Positions 51,522 to 59,915 of a DNA stretch of 64,000 nucleotides are shown here, one piece after another. Under the pieces are notes generated by a model. That model was not told the origin of the DNA and searched no databases. It worked only from the letters and a program-made list of their open reading frames with translations. Source of the DNA: Pollutimonas bauzanensis (GTDB taxonomy: Bacteria; Pseudomonadota; Gammaproteobacteria; Burkholderiales; Burkholderiaceae_B). The DNA is taken from contig NZ_FQXE01000010.1 of NCBI RefSeq assembly GCF_900129885.1, forward strand, positions 1 to 64,000, given 5' to 3'. Position 1 is the first letter of the stretch. Every line of letters begins with the position of its first letter. The position numbers and the translations under genes were made by a program.

Positions 51522-51803
51522 ATGGCTGCCCTACCCGGCGAAAGCGCCGATTCCACCCTGCCAATAGCCCTGGCATGCCAGCCGGCGGCCGCGCCCACGC
51601 TATGGCGCCGCCTCTGCTCTTTGTTGAAAGCAGCGCGCAAAGCCAAATCCGACGAGGAGATCTGGGCCACCGCCCTGCCCGGCATCCTGGAGCTGGACGC
51701 CCACATTCTCAGGGATATCGGCGCCCCGGCGTGGGCCATAGCCCAGGCGCAACAGCGCCGGACCGCGCCGTCCAGGCTCTTGCAGGAATTGTCGGACCTT
51801 TAA
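51522..51803 (+). CDS. small DUF1127-like protein
   Basis: 93 residues. The segment ELDAHILRDIGAPAWAIAQAQ resembles the DUF1127 (YjiS-like) signature of a helical pair ending in LxDIGL-like residues. A strong ribosome site (CAGGAG, 7-nt spacer) precedes the ATG. Small DUF1127 proteins of other proteobacteria act in RNA turnover or phosphate and carbon responses; function here is unknown. It lies under the control region of the divergent LysR gene. Confidence 0.7.
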   Translation: MAALPGESADSTLPIALACQPAAAPTLWRRLCSLLKAARKAKSDEEIWATALPGILELDAHILRDIGAPAWAIAQAQQRRTAPSRLLQELSDL

Positions 51804-51823
51804 GGGCGCGGGCGCGCCCGGCA

Positions 51824-52927
51824 TCAGGCTGGCGCGGGGTGCTGCGCCAGCGTCCACGGCACGGCATCGCCCCGCGTGGCGCAGGCGGCAATTGCGGCGG
51901 CGGCGGGCTGGACATCGATATTTCGGGCGGCAAGCCAAGCATCGTCGTAATAGGTCGGCAGGTAGCGCTCGCCGCTGTCGCACAGCACCGTAACGATGGA
52001 ACCCGCCTGTCCCGCTACATGCATTTCGCGGGCCAGATGCAGGGCCGCGACGAAATTGGTGCCGGTGGACCCGCCGCAGCGACGCCCCAGGCTTTGCTCC
52101 AGGTAGCGCAGCGCGGCCAGGGATATGACATCGGGCACCTTGACCATGCGGTCGATGATGCTGGGAATGAAGGAGCGCTCCACCCGCGGCCGGCCTATGC
52201 CTTCGATCAGCGAGCCCGTCTCGAGCTCCAGCGTATTGTCGTTGTTGACATAGGCGTCGAAGAAAACCGAGTTTTCCGGGTCGGCCACGCATACCCGGCT
52301 GTCGAAGCCCTGGTAGCGGATGTAGCGGCCGATGGTGGCGGTCGTACCGCCGGTGCCGCAGCTGCATACGACCCACGCCGGCACTGGGTGCGGCTCCTGG
52401 CGCATCTGGCTGAAAATCGATTCGGCGATATTGTTGTTGCTGCGCCAGTCGGTGGCGCGCTCCGCATAGGTGAACTGATCCATGTAATGACCGCCGAGCT
52501 CGCGAGCCAGCCTCTCCGATTCCCCGTAGATCTCGCGCCCGGAGTTCACCAGGTGGCAGTGTCCGCCATAGAATTCGATGGCGGCGATTTTTTCCAGCGA
52601 TGTGCTCCTGGGTATGACGGCGACGAAAGGCAGGCCGATGAGCCGGGCGAAATAGGCTTCGGAGACCGCCGTCGAACCCGATGACGCTTCGATGACAGTG
52701 CTGCCGCGATTCAGCCAGCCATTGCACAAGGCGTACAGGAAAAGAGAGCGCGCCAGCCGGTGCTTGAGGCTGCCGGTGGGATGGCTGGACTCGTCTTTGA
52801 GGTAAAGATGGACATCCGGGTAGGCCGGCAAGGGCAAGGGAATCAAATGGGTATCGGCCGAACGGTTGAAATCGGCCTCGATCTTGCGTACCGCCTGCTG
52901 TACCCATGCCCTGCTGCTGTTCATCAT
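51824..52927 (-). CDS. PLP-dependent cysteine synthase-family protein (Cds1-like)
   Basis: 367 residues from the ATG at 52927 (AAGGG upstream; a second ATG follows at 52924). The PLP lysine is Lys55 in [11 protein letters not shown], phosphate is held by [13 protein letters not shown], and [16 protein letters not shown] and [14 protein letters not shown] complete a fold-type II active site. The N-terminus and the [22 protein letters not shown] region resemble Cds1-type L-cysteine desulfhydrases. It would release sulfide, pyruvate and ammonia from cysteine, or make cysteine. Last gene of the IclR-led operon, 64 bp after the HutG-like gene. Confidence 0.88.
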   Translation of the reverse strand: MMNSSRAWVQQAVRKIEADFNRSADTHLIPLPLPAYPDVHLYLKDESSHPTGSLKHRLARSLFLYALCNGWLNRGSTVIEASSGSTAVSEAYFARLIGLPFVAVIPRSTSLEKIAAIEFYGGHCHLVNSGREIYGESERLARELGGHYMDQFTYAERATDWRSNNNIAESIFSQMRQEPHPVPAWVVCSCGTGGTTATIGRYIRYQGFDSRVCVADPENSVFFDAYVNNDNTLELETGSLIEGIGRPRVERSFIPSIIDRMVKVPDVISLAALRYLEQSLGRRCGGSTGTNFVAALHLAREMHVAGQAGSIVTVLCDSGERYLPTYYDDAWLAARNIDVQPAAAAIAACATRGDAVPWTLAQHPAPA

Positions 52928-52991
52928 AGTATGCCCTTCGCGCGCCCAAGAAAAAACCGCCCCCGCCATGCTAACAGCATTGCGGCATTTC

Positions 52992-53954
52992 TCAAGGCGC
53001 CAGCAAAGTCCAGGCGAGGCGCGCGGCAACCCGGGCCGTGTGGTTGTCGATGTCAAAGGCGGGATTCATTTCGGCAATGTCGGCCAGCCGCAATTTGCCC
53101 GAGGCCTTGACGCGCTGCGCGAACGCCTCCACGACGCTGACCGGCACGCCATACGCCGCGGGCGCCGATACGCCGGGGGCGACGGCGGCGGGCAGCACAT
53201 CCAGGTCTATCGTCAGGTAGACATGGTCGGCCTTTTCCAGCAGCCCGTCGAGCTCGGCCAGGCGCTGATCCAGGTGGCGCTCCTGCATGGCGCTGTCTTC
53301 CACATACACGGCGCCGAGCTGCCCGGCATGCTCGAACAGGCCGCGCGTATTGCCCAGCCTGGAAATGCCGAAGCAGGCATAGGTGACCGGCTGCTCCTGG
53401 TCCCGGCAGGCTTCCAGTATCTGGTCGAAGGGTGTGCCGGAACTGCCCGGGCGGCTGGTCCTCAGGTCGAAATGCGCGTCCATATTGACGATCAGGATGG
53501 ACGGCTTGCCGGCGGCATCGCCCCCGCTGCCGGCATTCAGCCCGGCCAGGTGGCGGTCCAGGCCCTGGAAGCTGCCCCAGGCGATTTCATGGCCGCCGCC
53601 CAGCACCACCAGCCTGGCCCCGGCGTCGAGTATCCGGCTGACGCGCTCGCCCAGTTCCGCCTGGGCCTCTTCCAGCCGGTCGCCTTCGCAGACGACGTCG
53701 CCGGCATCCCAGAATTCCCGCAGGCCGTGGGCCGGCAGGCCGGCCAGCATGGCGCGTATCGCTTGCGGGCCCAGGCGGGCGCCAAGGCGGCCGCGGTTGC
53801 GCTTGACGCCGGCATCGCTGGCAAAGCCCAGCAGCACGGCGCTGGCCGCGCCATAGCCGCCAGCCTGGGTTCTTACGATCTGGAACAGGCGGCGCGTGTC
53901 GCCTTGCTCGGCGGCATCGTCGCGGCCCTGCCAGGGGTTATCGGTGAGGTTCAT
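52992..53954 (-). CDS. arginase/agmatinase-superfamily hydrolase, formimidoylglutamase (HutG)-like
   Basis: 320 residues. The binuclear manganese site is visible as [20 protein letters not shown] and [19 protein letters not shown]. The His-Phe in DAHFDLR and the overall pattern favour formimidoylglutamase (N-formimidoyl-L-glutamate to glutamate and formamide) over arginase. The start overlaps the stop of an amino-acid ABC ATPase gene by 4 bp, so uptake and hydrolysis are coupled. No hutU, hutH or hutI gene is near, so another guanidino or formimino substrate is possible. Confidence 0.88.
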   Translation of the reverse strand: MNLTDNPWQGRDDAAEQGDTRRLFQIVRTQAGGYGAASAVLLGFASDAGVKRNRGRLGARLGPQAIRAMLAGLPAHGLREFWDAGDVVCEGDRLEEAQAELGERVSRILDAGARLVVLGGGHEIAWGSFQGLDRHLAGLNAGSGGDAAGKPSILIVNMDAHFDLRTSRPGSSGTPFDQILEACRDQEQPVTYACFGISRLGNTRGLFEHAGQLGAVYVEDSAMQERHLDQRLAELDGLLEKADHVYLTIDLDVLPAAVAPGVSAPAAYGVPVSVVEAFAQRVKASGKLRLADIAEMNPAFDIDNHTARVAARLAWTLLAP

Positions 53955-54724
53955 AACGCGGGCTCTTCGTTCTTCAATACCGCCTGCAGGAAAGCCCGGG
54001 TGCGCTCTTCCTTCGGGCGCTTGAAAATGACTTCGGGCACGTCGGCTTCGATGATGCGGCCGCCGTCCATGACCACCACCATGTCGGCCATTTCCTTGGC
54101 GAAGCCCATCTCGTGGGTCACCACCATCATGGTCATGCCTTCTTTGGCCAAGAGCTTCATCACGCTCAATACTTCGCCCACCAGCTCGGGATCGAGCGCC
54201 GAGGTGGGCTCGTCGAACAGCATGACTTTGGGCTCCATGGCCAGCGCGCGGGCAATGGCGACACGCTGCTTCTGCCCGCCCGACAAGCTGGCCGGCATGG
54301 CCTGGGCTTTCTCCGACAGCCCGACTTTGGCCAGCAGGCCCATGGACAGCGCCTCGGCCTGCGCCGCGTTCATGCCGCGCAGGGTGCGCGGGCCGACAGC
54401 GACATTTTCCAGCACGGTCAAGTGGGGAAACAGGTTGAACGACTGGAAAACCATGCCGACCTGCGTGCGCAGCCTGTTGAGTTCTTTCTCGGGCAGGATC
54501 ACGCCGTGCTCGATCAGGCGCTGGCCGCAGATATCGATGGTGCCTTCCTGGGCAAGTTCCAGGCCATTGCAGCAGCGCAGCAAGGTGCTTTTCCCCGAGC
54601 CGCTGGGCCCGATGACCACCACCACCTGCGACAGGTCCACTTCCAGGTCCACGCCCTTGAGCACCTGGTTGCTGCCGTAAGACTTGTGCAGCTGGCTGAT
54701 TTTGATCATGGCGGGATTTGTCAT
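53951..54724 (-). CDS. polar amino-acid ABC transporter ATP-binding protein (GlnQ/HisP type)
   Basis: 257 residues from the ATG at 54724, overlapping the permease stop by 4 bp. Walker [26 protein letters not shown], signature [15 protein letters not shown], Walker [15 protein letters not shown] and [16 protein letters not shown] are textbook for the glutamine/histidine family. Powers the single permease encoded upstream. Confidence 0.95.
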   Translation of the reverse strand: MTNPAMIKISQLHKSYGSNQVLKGVDLEVDLSQVVVVIGPSGSGKSTLLRCCNGLELAQEGTIDICGQRLIEHGVILPEKELNRLRTQVGMVFQSFNLFPHLTVLENVAVGPRTLRGMNAAQAEALSMGLLAKVGLSEKAQAMPASLSGGQKQRVAIARALAMEPKVMLFDEPTSALDPELVGEVLSVMKLLAKEGMTMMVVTHEMGFAKEMADMVVVMDGGRIIEADVPEVIFKRPKEERTRAFLQAVLKNEEPAL

Positions 54725-55389
54725 TGCACCATTCCTCCGGCTTTCAAACGTAACTCGATGCGGCGCAAGACGACAGTGGTGAAGGTCGTCATGACCCAGT
54801 AGATCACCGCGATGACCAGGTAGATTTCCAGGGAGCGATAGGACACGCTGATGATTTTCTGGCCTTCGTGCATCAGATCGTGGATGGTCAGCAAGGACAC
54901 CAGGGCCGAATTCTTGATCAGCGAGATGAACTCGTTGCCCAAAGGCGGAATCATGCGGACAAAAGCCTGGGGCAGGATGATCTTGAACATCGCCTGCGAT
55001 GCCGACATGCCCAGCGAACGCGCCGCTTCCATCTGCCCCCGGTCTATCGACTGGATCGCGCCGCGCACGATCTCGGACACATACGATGCCGAATACATCC
55101 CCAGGCCCAGCACGCCGCAGGCAAAGGCGGGCAGCAGGATGCCAAAGCGCGGCAGGCCAAAGAACCAGATAAACAATTGAACCAGCAATGGCGTGCCGCG
55201 GAAGCAGGACAGGTAGACCGTGCAGAAGCCGTACAAGGCCTTGCGCCGGGGATTGAGGCGGCCTATGCCTATCAAAAGGCCCAGCACGCATGACAGGACC
55301 AGGGCGCAGACCGTCACCTCGATGGTGACGGACGCCCCGCTCAGCAGCGCGCGCCAGTCCGTGAATGCCGGTGTGAAATCAAAATTCAT
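54721..55389 (-). CDS. polar amino-acid ABC transporter permease
   Basis: 222 residues from the ATG at 55389. The HisM/GlnP-type membrane protein has about five transmembrane segments ([20 protein letters not shown]), the [18 protein letters not shown] motif and the EAA loop [23 protein letters not shown] that contacts the ATPase. Only one permease gene is present, so it would act as a homodimer. Overlaps the receptor stop by 4 bp. Confidence 0.94.
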   Translation of the reverse strand: MNFDFTPAFTDWRALLSGASVTIEVTVCALVLSCVLGLLIGIGRLNPRRKALYGFCTVYLSCFRGTPLLVQLFIWFFGLPRFGILLPAFACGVLGLGMYSASYVSEIVRGAIQSIDRGQMEAARSLGMSASQAMFKIILPQAFVRMIPPLGNEFISLIKNSALVSLLTIHDLMHEGQKIISVSYRSLEIYLVIAVIYWVMTTFTTVVLRRIELRLKAGGMVQ

Positions 55390-56132
55390 CGAGCGCCACC
55401 CTCGAACCACTTGTCGACGATTTTCTGGTAGGTGCCATTGGCCTTGATGCGCTGCAGCGCGGCGTTGAAGTCCTTGGTGAGCCCGGGCTGGTCCTTGCTG
55501 ACGGCGATGCCGTACTCTTCGGTCGTGATCTGCTCATCCAGGACAGCCAGGTCGGGATGCGCCTGGGCGTACAGCTTGGCGGCCGGCTTGCCGGTGACCG
55601 CGGCATCCGAGCGGCCGATGCCGACCAGGTTGAACATCTCTTCGTTTTTCTCGACCTCGACGCGCTGCACCTTGGGATAGCTGTCCTGCAGATACTTGAC
55701 CGACTTGGTGCCCACCTGCACGGACACCTTCTTGCCGTCGAGATCCTTCAGGGACTTGATGGGGCCGTCTTTCCGTGTCAGCACCACCAGGCCGCCGGCG
55801 TAGTACGAATCGGTGAAATCGACCACTTTCTTGCGTTCGTCGGTAATGTAGATGGCCGACACGGCGGCATCGGACCGCCCCGACAGCACCGCCGGAATCA
55901 GACCCTTGAAGTCGATATCGGTCCATTCGAGCTTTTTACCCATTTCCTTGACCAGCGCTTCGAGCAGTTCTATGTCGAAGCCGGTGCGCTGACCCGCCTT
56001 GGTGAATTCCATCGGGGGGAAGGTGGGATCGGTAACGATGCGGACCGTGTCGGATGCGGCATTGCCGGCGGCTGCAAAGCTGCTCAAGGAAACGGCGAGC
56101 AGTGTGGCGATTAGTGTTTTGCGGGATATCAT
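55386..56132 (-). CDS. family 3 periplasmic substrate-binding protein
   Basis: 248 residues from the ATG at 56132 (GGAG upstream). Signal peptide (MISRKTLIATLLAVSLSSFAAAGNAA), then VRIVTDPTFPPMEFTKAGQRTGFDIELLEAL, DFKGLIPAVLSGRSDAAVSAIYIT and KKVSVQVGTKSVKYLQ, as in polar amino-acid receptors. Lies 25 bp after iclR and feeds the permease. The ligand is presumably the compound processed by the HutG-like hydrolase. Confidence 0.94.
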   Translation of the reverse strand: MISRKTLIATLLAVSLSSFAAAGNAASDTVRIVTDPTFPPMEFTKAGQRTGFDIELLEALVKEMGKKLEWTDIDFKGLIPAVLSGRSDAAVSAIYITDERKKVVDFTDSYYAGGLVVLTRKDGPIKSLKDLDGKKVSVQVGTKSVKYLQDSYPKVQRVEVEKNEEMFNLVGIGRSDAAVTGKPAAKLYAQAHPDLAVLDEQITTEEYGIAVSKDQPGLTKDFNAALQRIKANGTYQKIVDKWFEGGAR

Positions 56133-56157
56133 GGCAACTCCATTTGCACTGCGCTGA

Positions 56158-56907
56158 TTAAAGGCTTTGCAGCCTGGAAGAAATACGCGATGCGGCACGC
56201 ACCGTCATATCGGTAAAAGATTGCGTACGATTGCTGATACGCGTGTTGGGCACCATCAGCGTTATCACCGCCGCCGCATGGCTGCCTTGCTGGAAGACGG
56301 GCGCGCTTATGCCCCACACACCGATATCCACTTCGCTGTCGGAGGTCGCATATCCTTGCGCCCGTATGGTTTTCAATGCTTTGCTCAACTCCGGCAGATC
56401 TTCCGCGGCGATCACCCCCTCCTGGCGCAATCGCCTGAGCGCCATCGCCTGGCCTTCATGGCTCATGAAGGCCAGCAAGGCCTTGGCCGACGCCCCGCGG
56501 CATAGCGGAAGGCCGCGGCCCTTGACGAAGGAGCAGCGCAGCGGCTGCTGGCTCTCGACCATATCGAGGCAAACCGCCTGGTTGTTGGCGGCCACCAGCA
56601 AGCCTATGGACTCGCCGCTGCTGCGCGACAGCAATTCCAGTTCGGCGTGCGCCTCTTGCACCAGGTACGACGACTGGTCGAACCCCCAGGCCAGCGGCAG
56701 GCACATGGGACCCGGCGCATAGCCGCTGCTGCCGTCCACCACGAAGCCCCAGCGCTTGAGCAGGGACAATTGCCGGTATAGCGTGCTTTTGGCCAGGCCG
56801 GTTTCCAGCGCGAGCTCGGCCATCGACACCGGGCGCTCCAGCCTGGCCAGGGTCGCCAGCACAAACAACACGCGCTCGGCGCCGCCTTTAGTGACTTGTT
56901 CTTGCAT
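56158..56907 (-). CDS. IclR-family transcriptional regulator
   Basis: 249 residues. A helix-turn-helix (RPVSMAELALETGLAKSTLYRQLSLLKRWGFV) is followed by an IclR effector domain (ESIGLLVAANNQAVCLDMVESQQPLRC, GRGLPLCRGASAKALLAFM). It is the first gene of the operon with the ABC transporter and HutG-like genes, so it probably controls this operon and itself through the palindrome at 56951-56973. Confidence 0.93.
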   Translation of the reverse strand: MQEQVTKGGAERVLFVLATLARLERPVSMAELALETGLAKSTLYRQLSLLKRWGFVVDGSSGYAPGPMCLPLAWGFDQSSYLVQEAHAELELLSRSSGESIGLLVAANNQAVCLDMVESQQPLRCSFVKGRGLPLCRGASAKALLAFMSHEGQAMALRRLRQEGVIAAEDLPELSKALKTIRAQGYATSDSEVDIGVWGISAPVFQQGSHAAAVITLMVPNTRISNRTQSFTDMTVRAASRISSRLQSL

Positions 56908-56950
56908 GATGCATGGAAGAATATAGAATTTTTCCCATAAACTGCAATAT

Positions 56951-56973
56951 TGATTCCCATAAAATGAGAATCA
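56951..56973. promoter_or_regulatory. IclR operator candidate
   Basis: TGATTCCCAT-AAA-ATGAGAATCA is a 23-bp palindrome with 9 of 10 arm positions matching. It lies 43 bp before the iclR start and ~87 bp before the short AMP-binding gene. TAGAATTTTT occurs as a direct repeat on both sides of it. Confidence 0.55.
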
Positions 56974-57059
56974 AAGGGGAAACCCTTAGAATTTTTTTCG
57001 GAAAGCCGGGGTGGCGCTATCTATACTCAGCGCATATCGATACTCCGCAAAGGCCCCGC

Positions 57060-57509
57060 ATGCTGCTTTCCCTTGATTTCCTGAATGACATGGCGCAACG
57101 GCATGGCGACGAAATCGCCCTCGAAGACGCAAGCACCCAGGTCAGCTATACCGAATTGGCGACGGCGGTGAATGCGTTGGCCGTGGCGCTGCAGGTGAAA
57201 GACCCCTCGCCGGGCTCGCGGGTGGGCCTGTGCGCCGCCAATTCCATGGAATATGTCGTCAGCCTGCTGGCCATACTGGCCGCCGGAAAAGTCCTGGTGC
57301 CCATGAATTGCCACGGCACTTCCGAACAGATGCACCAGATTCTCATGGAAGCGCATCCCAGCGCGATCATCGTCGACGAGCTGGGCAACGCGCTGATCAA
57401 GAGCGAGGACGAGCTGAAGATCCCATTCTCGCAATTCCCCGGGCTGGTGTATACCTATCGCGGCCGCAAGCCCGACCTTGCGTCAGCCGCAGCCGGGTCC
57501 GGCGAATAA
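57060..57509 (+). CDS. short AMP-binding protein (N-terminal subdomain only)
   Basis: 149 residues from the ATG at 57060; longer in-frame starts reach into the operator region. The sequence LNDMAQRHGDEIALEDASTQVSYTELATAVNALA and GLCAANSMEYVVSLLAILAAGKVLVPMN is the typical N-terminal domain of an adenylate-forming ligase. It ends after AIIVDELGNALIKSEDELK and a divergent tail, before the SGTTG P-loop, so it cannot adenylate. The following DNA shows no continuing ligase frame before the DoxX gene. Either a truncated remnant or a small protein kept for another role. Confidence 0.7.
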   Translation: MLLSLDFLNDMAQRHGDEIALEDASTQVSYTELATAVNALAVALQVKDPSPGSRVGLCAANSMEYVVSLLAILAAGKVLVPMNCHGTSEQMHQILMEAHPSAIIVDELGNALIKSEDELKIPFSQFPGLVYTYRGRKPDLASAAAGSGE

Positions 57510-57614
57510 AGCGGGCCGCGTCCGGCCAGGCGAAGGCGGACGCGGCCGACGCGCTGCATGCTCCTATAATCGCACGGTCGCACATCGCATTCATCTTCAC
57601 TCACGGAACCGCAC

Positions 57615-58025
57615 ATGTCCCCCGCTACCCTCGATGATCTGGGCAAACTGATTCTGCGCCTGGCCATAGGCATACTGATACTGCTGCACGGCATCGCCAA
57701 AGTGCTCCATGGCGTCGGACCCATCGAAGCCATGATGGCGGCGCGCGGCCTGCCCGCCTTTCTTGCCTGGGCGGCGTACATCGGCGAGGTCGTTGCGCCG
57801 CTGCTGCTGATCCTGGGCCTGTACACGCGGCTCGGCGGCCTGCTGATCATGGTCAATATGCTGGTCGCCATCGCGCTCGCCCATAGCGGGCAGCTGCTGC
57901 AATTGGGCGGCAGCGGCGGCTGGCGGCTGGAGCTCCAGGGCCTGTTCCTGTTCGGCGGCCTGGCAGTCGCCATGCTGGGCGCCGGCCGCTACAGCATAGG
58001 CGGCAAAGGCGGCAGCTGGAACTGA
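57615..58025 (+). CDS. DoxX-family membrane protein
   Basis: 136 residues. Four hydrophobic segments with the DoxX pattern: LGKLILRLAIGILILLHGIAK, PAFLAWAAYIGEVVAPLLLILG, LGGLLIMVNMLVAIALAH and LQGLFLFGGLAVAMLGAG. Such proteins belong to a large inner-membrane family with roles in redox stress or quinone-linked processes, none established here. Lies upstream of rssA with a small hairpin (58035-58049) between. Confidence 0.92.
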   Translation: MSPATLDDLGKLILRLAIGILILLHGIAKVLHGVGPIEAMMAARGLPAFLAWAAYIGEVVAPLLLILGLYTRLGGLLIMVNMLVAIALAHSGQLLQLGGSGGWRLELQGLFLFGGLAVAMLGAGRYSIGGKGGSWN

Positions 58026-58075
58026 ATCCTCGATCCGGGCAAAGCCCGGCCCACACCCGACACAGGAGCACGCAC

Positions 58076-59047
58076 GTGAACCCGCCCCGACGCAAACCAC
58101 GCATAGGCCTCGTGCTGGGCAGCGGGTCGGCGCGCGGCTGGGCGCATATCGGCGTCATCCAGGCGCTGGAGCATGCCGGCATCCGTCCGGACATCGTGTG
58201 CGGCACCTCCATCGGGGCGCTGGTGGCCGCCGCGTATTCCGTGGGCGAACTGGAACGCTTCGAGAAATGGGTGCTCGGGCTGGGCATCAAGGACGTCATC
58301 TCCTTCATGGACTTGCGCCTGAACGGCGGCATGCTCAAAGGCGAACGGCTGATGGAATTCTTTCGCCGCAACTTCATAGACTACCCGGTGGAAGACTTGA
58401 AGATTCCATTCGGAGCGGTCGCCACCGCGCTGCACACGGGCAACGAAATATGGTTGCGCAGCGGCTCGACGGTCGACGTGGTGCGCGCCTCCATTGCCCT
58501 GCCCGGGCTGTTTTCACCGGTCTGGCATGACGGACAACTGCTGGTCGATGGCGGGCTGGTCAATCCTGTGCCGGTCTCGCTGGCGCGCGCCATGGGCGCC
58601 GAACTGGTGATAGCGGTCGATCTCAATTCCGACATCCTCGGCCGGCACCTGAACCGCAACGTCCAGCCGGGCGCCACCGGGGGAGCGACCGGATCGATGG
58701 GCAGGGAATGGATGCAGAAGCTGCAGCAGAACATCAGCGCCTTCCTGCCCGAGCAACTGCCCAGCGACCAACGGCTGCCCTCCATGCTGGACGTCGTGGC
58801 CGCGAGCCTGAACATCATGCAGGTGCGCCTCACGCGCAGCCGCATGGCTGGCGAGCCGCCGGACATCGTCATTTCACCCAGGCTGGCGCATCTGGGCCTG
58901 CTGGATTTCCACCGGGCCAAAGTCGCCATAGACGAAGGACGGCGGGCCGCGGAGGGCTGCATTCCCAGCCTCGTCGAACTGGGCTTGGCGCCGAGCCCCG
59001 GCGCCGGGGCGCCGCCCGGCCTCACTCCTCCATCAATGAATTCTTGA
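58076..59047 (+). CDS. rssA: patatin-like phospholipase, RssA family
   Basis: 323 residues from a GTG start with AGGAG 7 nt upstream. The serine hydrolase motifs are GSGSARGWAHIGV (oxyanion hole), GTSIGA with nucleophile Ser45, and DGGLVNPVP with catalytic Asp158. This matches RssA-like patatin proteins, predicted cytosolic or inner-membrane-associated lipid acyl hydrolases. The last 26 bp overlap the convergent AraC gene, and the C-terminal tail is rich in Gly and Pro. Confidence 0.92.
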   Translation: MNPPRRKPRIGLVLGSGSARGWAHIGVIQALEHAGIRPDIVCGTSIGALVAAAYSVGELERFEKWVLGLGIKDVISFMDLRLNGGMLKGERLMEFFRRNFIDYPVEDLKIPFGAVATALHTGNEIWLRSGSTVDVVRASIALPGLFSPVWHDGQLLVDGGLVNPVPVSLARAMGAELVIAVDLNSDILGRHLNRNVQPGATGGATGSMGREWMQKLQQNISAFLPEQLPSDQRLPSMLDVVAASLNIMQVRLTRSRMAGEPPDIVISPRLAHLGLLDFHRAKVAIDEGRRAAEGCIPSLVELGLAPSPGAGAPPGLTPPSMNS

Positions 59048-59807
59048 TGAAATCGCTGGGCGTGATACCGAGGTTCTTCCGGAACATCGCGGTGAAGGCG
59101 CTTTGCGTCTGGTAGCCCAGGTCCAGGGCGATGCTCAATACCTGCCGCCCCTGCGCCAGCCACTCCAGCGCAGTCAGCAGCTTGGCCTGTTGCCGCCACT
59201 GGACGAATGACATGCCCAGTTCGCGTATGAACAGCCGATGCAGGGTGCGCTGGTCATAGCCCAGGTCCCTGGCCCACTCCTGCAGGGTCGTCATGTCATC
59301 CAGGTGCTCCTGGATATGGGTGCAGATCCTGGCCAGGCGGTGATCGCGCGGCGCCGGCAAATGCAAGGGCAGGGCCGAGCAGCCATTGACTTCTTCGAGC
59401 AGTAGATCCATCAGCAACAGGATGCGCCGGCATGGCTTGGGCCTGGCGGGCGCGGCCGCCACGGCGGTGATGACTTCCCGGAACAGCGGGGAAACCGAGA
59501 GCATGCGGCTTTCGACCGGCAAGCCGGGAAGGCTATCGGGGTCTATGAATACCGAGCGCAATTGCACCTTGCCCAGCATGCGCACCTTGTGCCTGACGTT
59601 GGGCGCCAGCCAGAGCGCGCGGCCGGGAGGCACGACCCAATGCCCGTCCGAACTCGCCACCACCATTACCCCGCTCAAGGCGAATTTCAGCTCGCCCATT
59701 TCGTGGCCGTGGCCGGTAAGCACCGTTGAATCGGCGAAGTCCCGGCTAATGCCGCCCACCCGCACACCGGCGCCTGCTGCAGCACCCGTATTGATTTGCG
59801 ACGTCAT
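59022..59807 (-). CDS. AraC-family regulator
   Basis: 261 residues. An N-terminal cupin (HGHEMGELKFALSGVMVV, GRALWLAPNVRHKV) senses a ligand. The C-terminal double helix-turn-helix (MTTLQEWARDLGYDQRTLHRLFIRELG, VLSIALDLGYQTQSAFTAMFRKNLGITPSDFI) binds DNA. It is divergent from nothing obvious: acs lies upstream in the same direction. The target genes cannot be read from this window. Confidence 0.92.
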   Translation of the reverse strand: MTSQINTGAAAGAGVRVGGISRDFADSTVLTGHGHEMGELKFALSGVMVVASSDGHWVVPPGRALWLAPNVRHKVRMLGKVQLRSVFIDPDSLPGLPVESRMLSVSPLFREVITAVAAAPARPKPCRRILLLMDLLLEEVNGCSALPLHLPAPRDHRLARICTHIQEHLDDMTTLQEWARDLGYDQRTLHRLFIRELGMSFVQWRQQAKLLTALEWLAQGRQVLSIALDLGYQTQSAFTAMFRKNLGITPSDFIKNSLMEE

Positions 59808-59915
59808 AACGAATACTTATCCCCCGCACACCGATCTGTCGCGGCATTCCATAGTGATTCTAACGGGACGCGCATTTATATCCATGGAGGAAAACCCCCG
59901 CGCTTTGGCCCTTGA

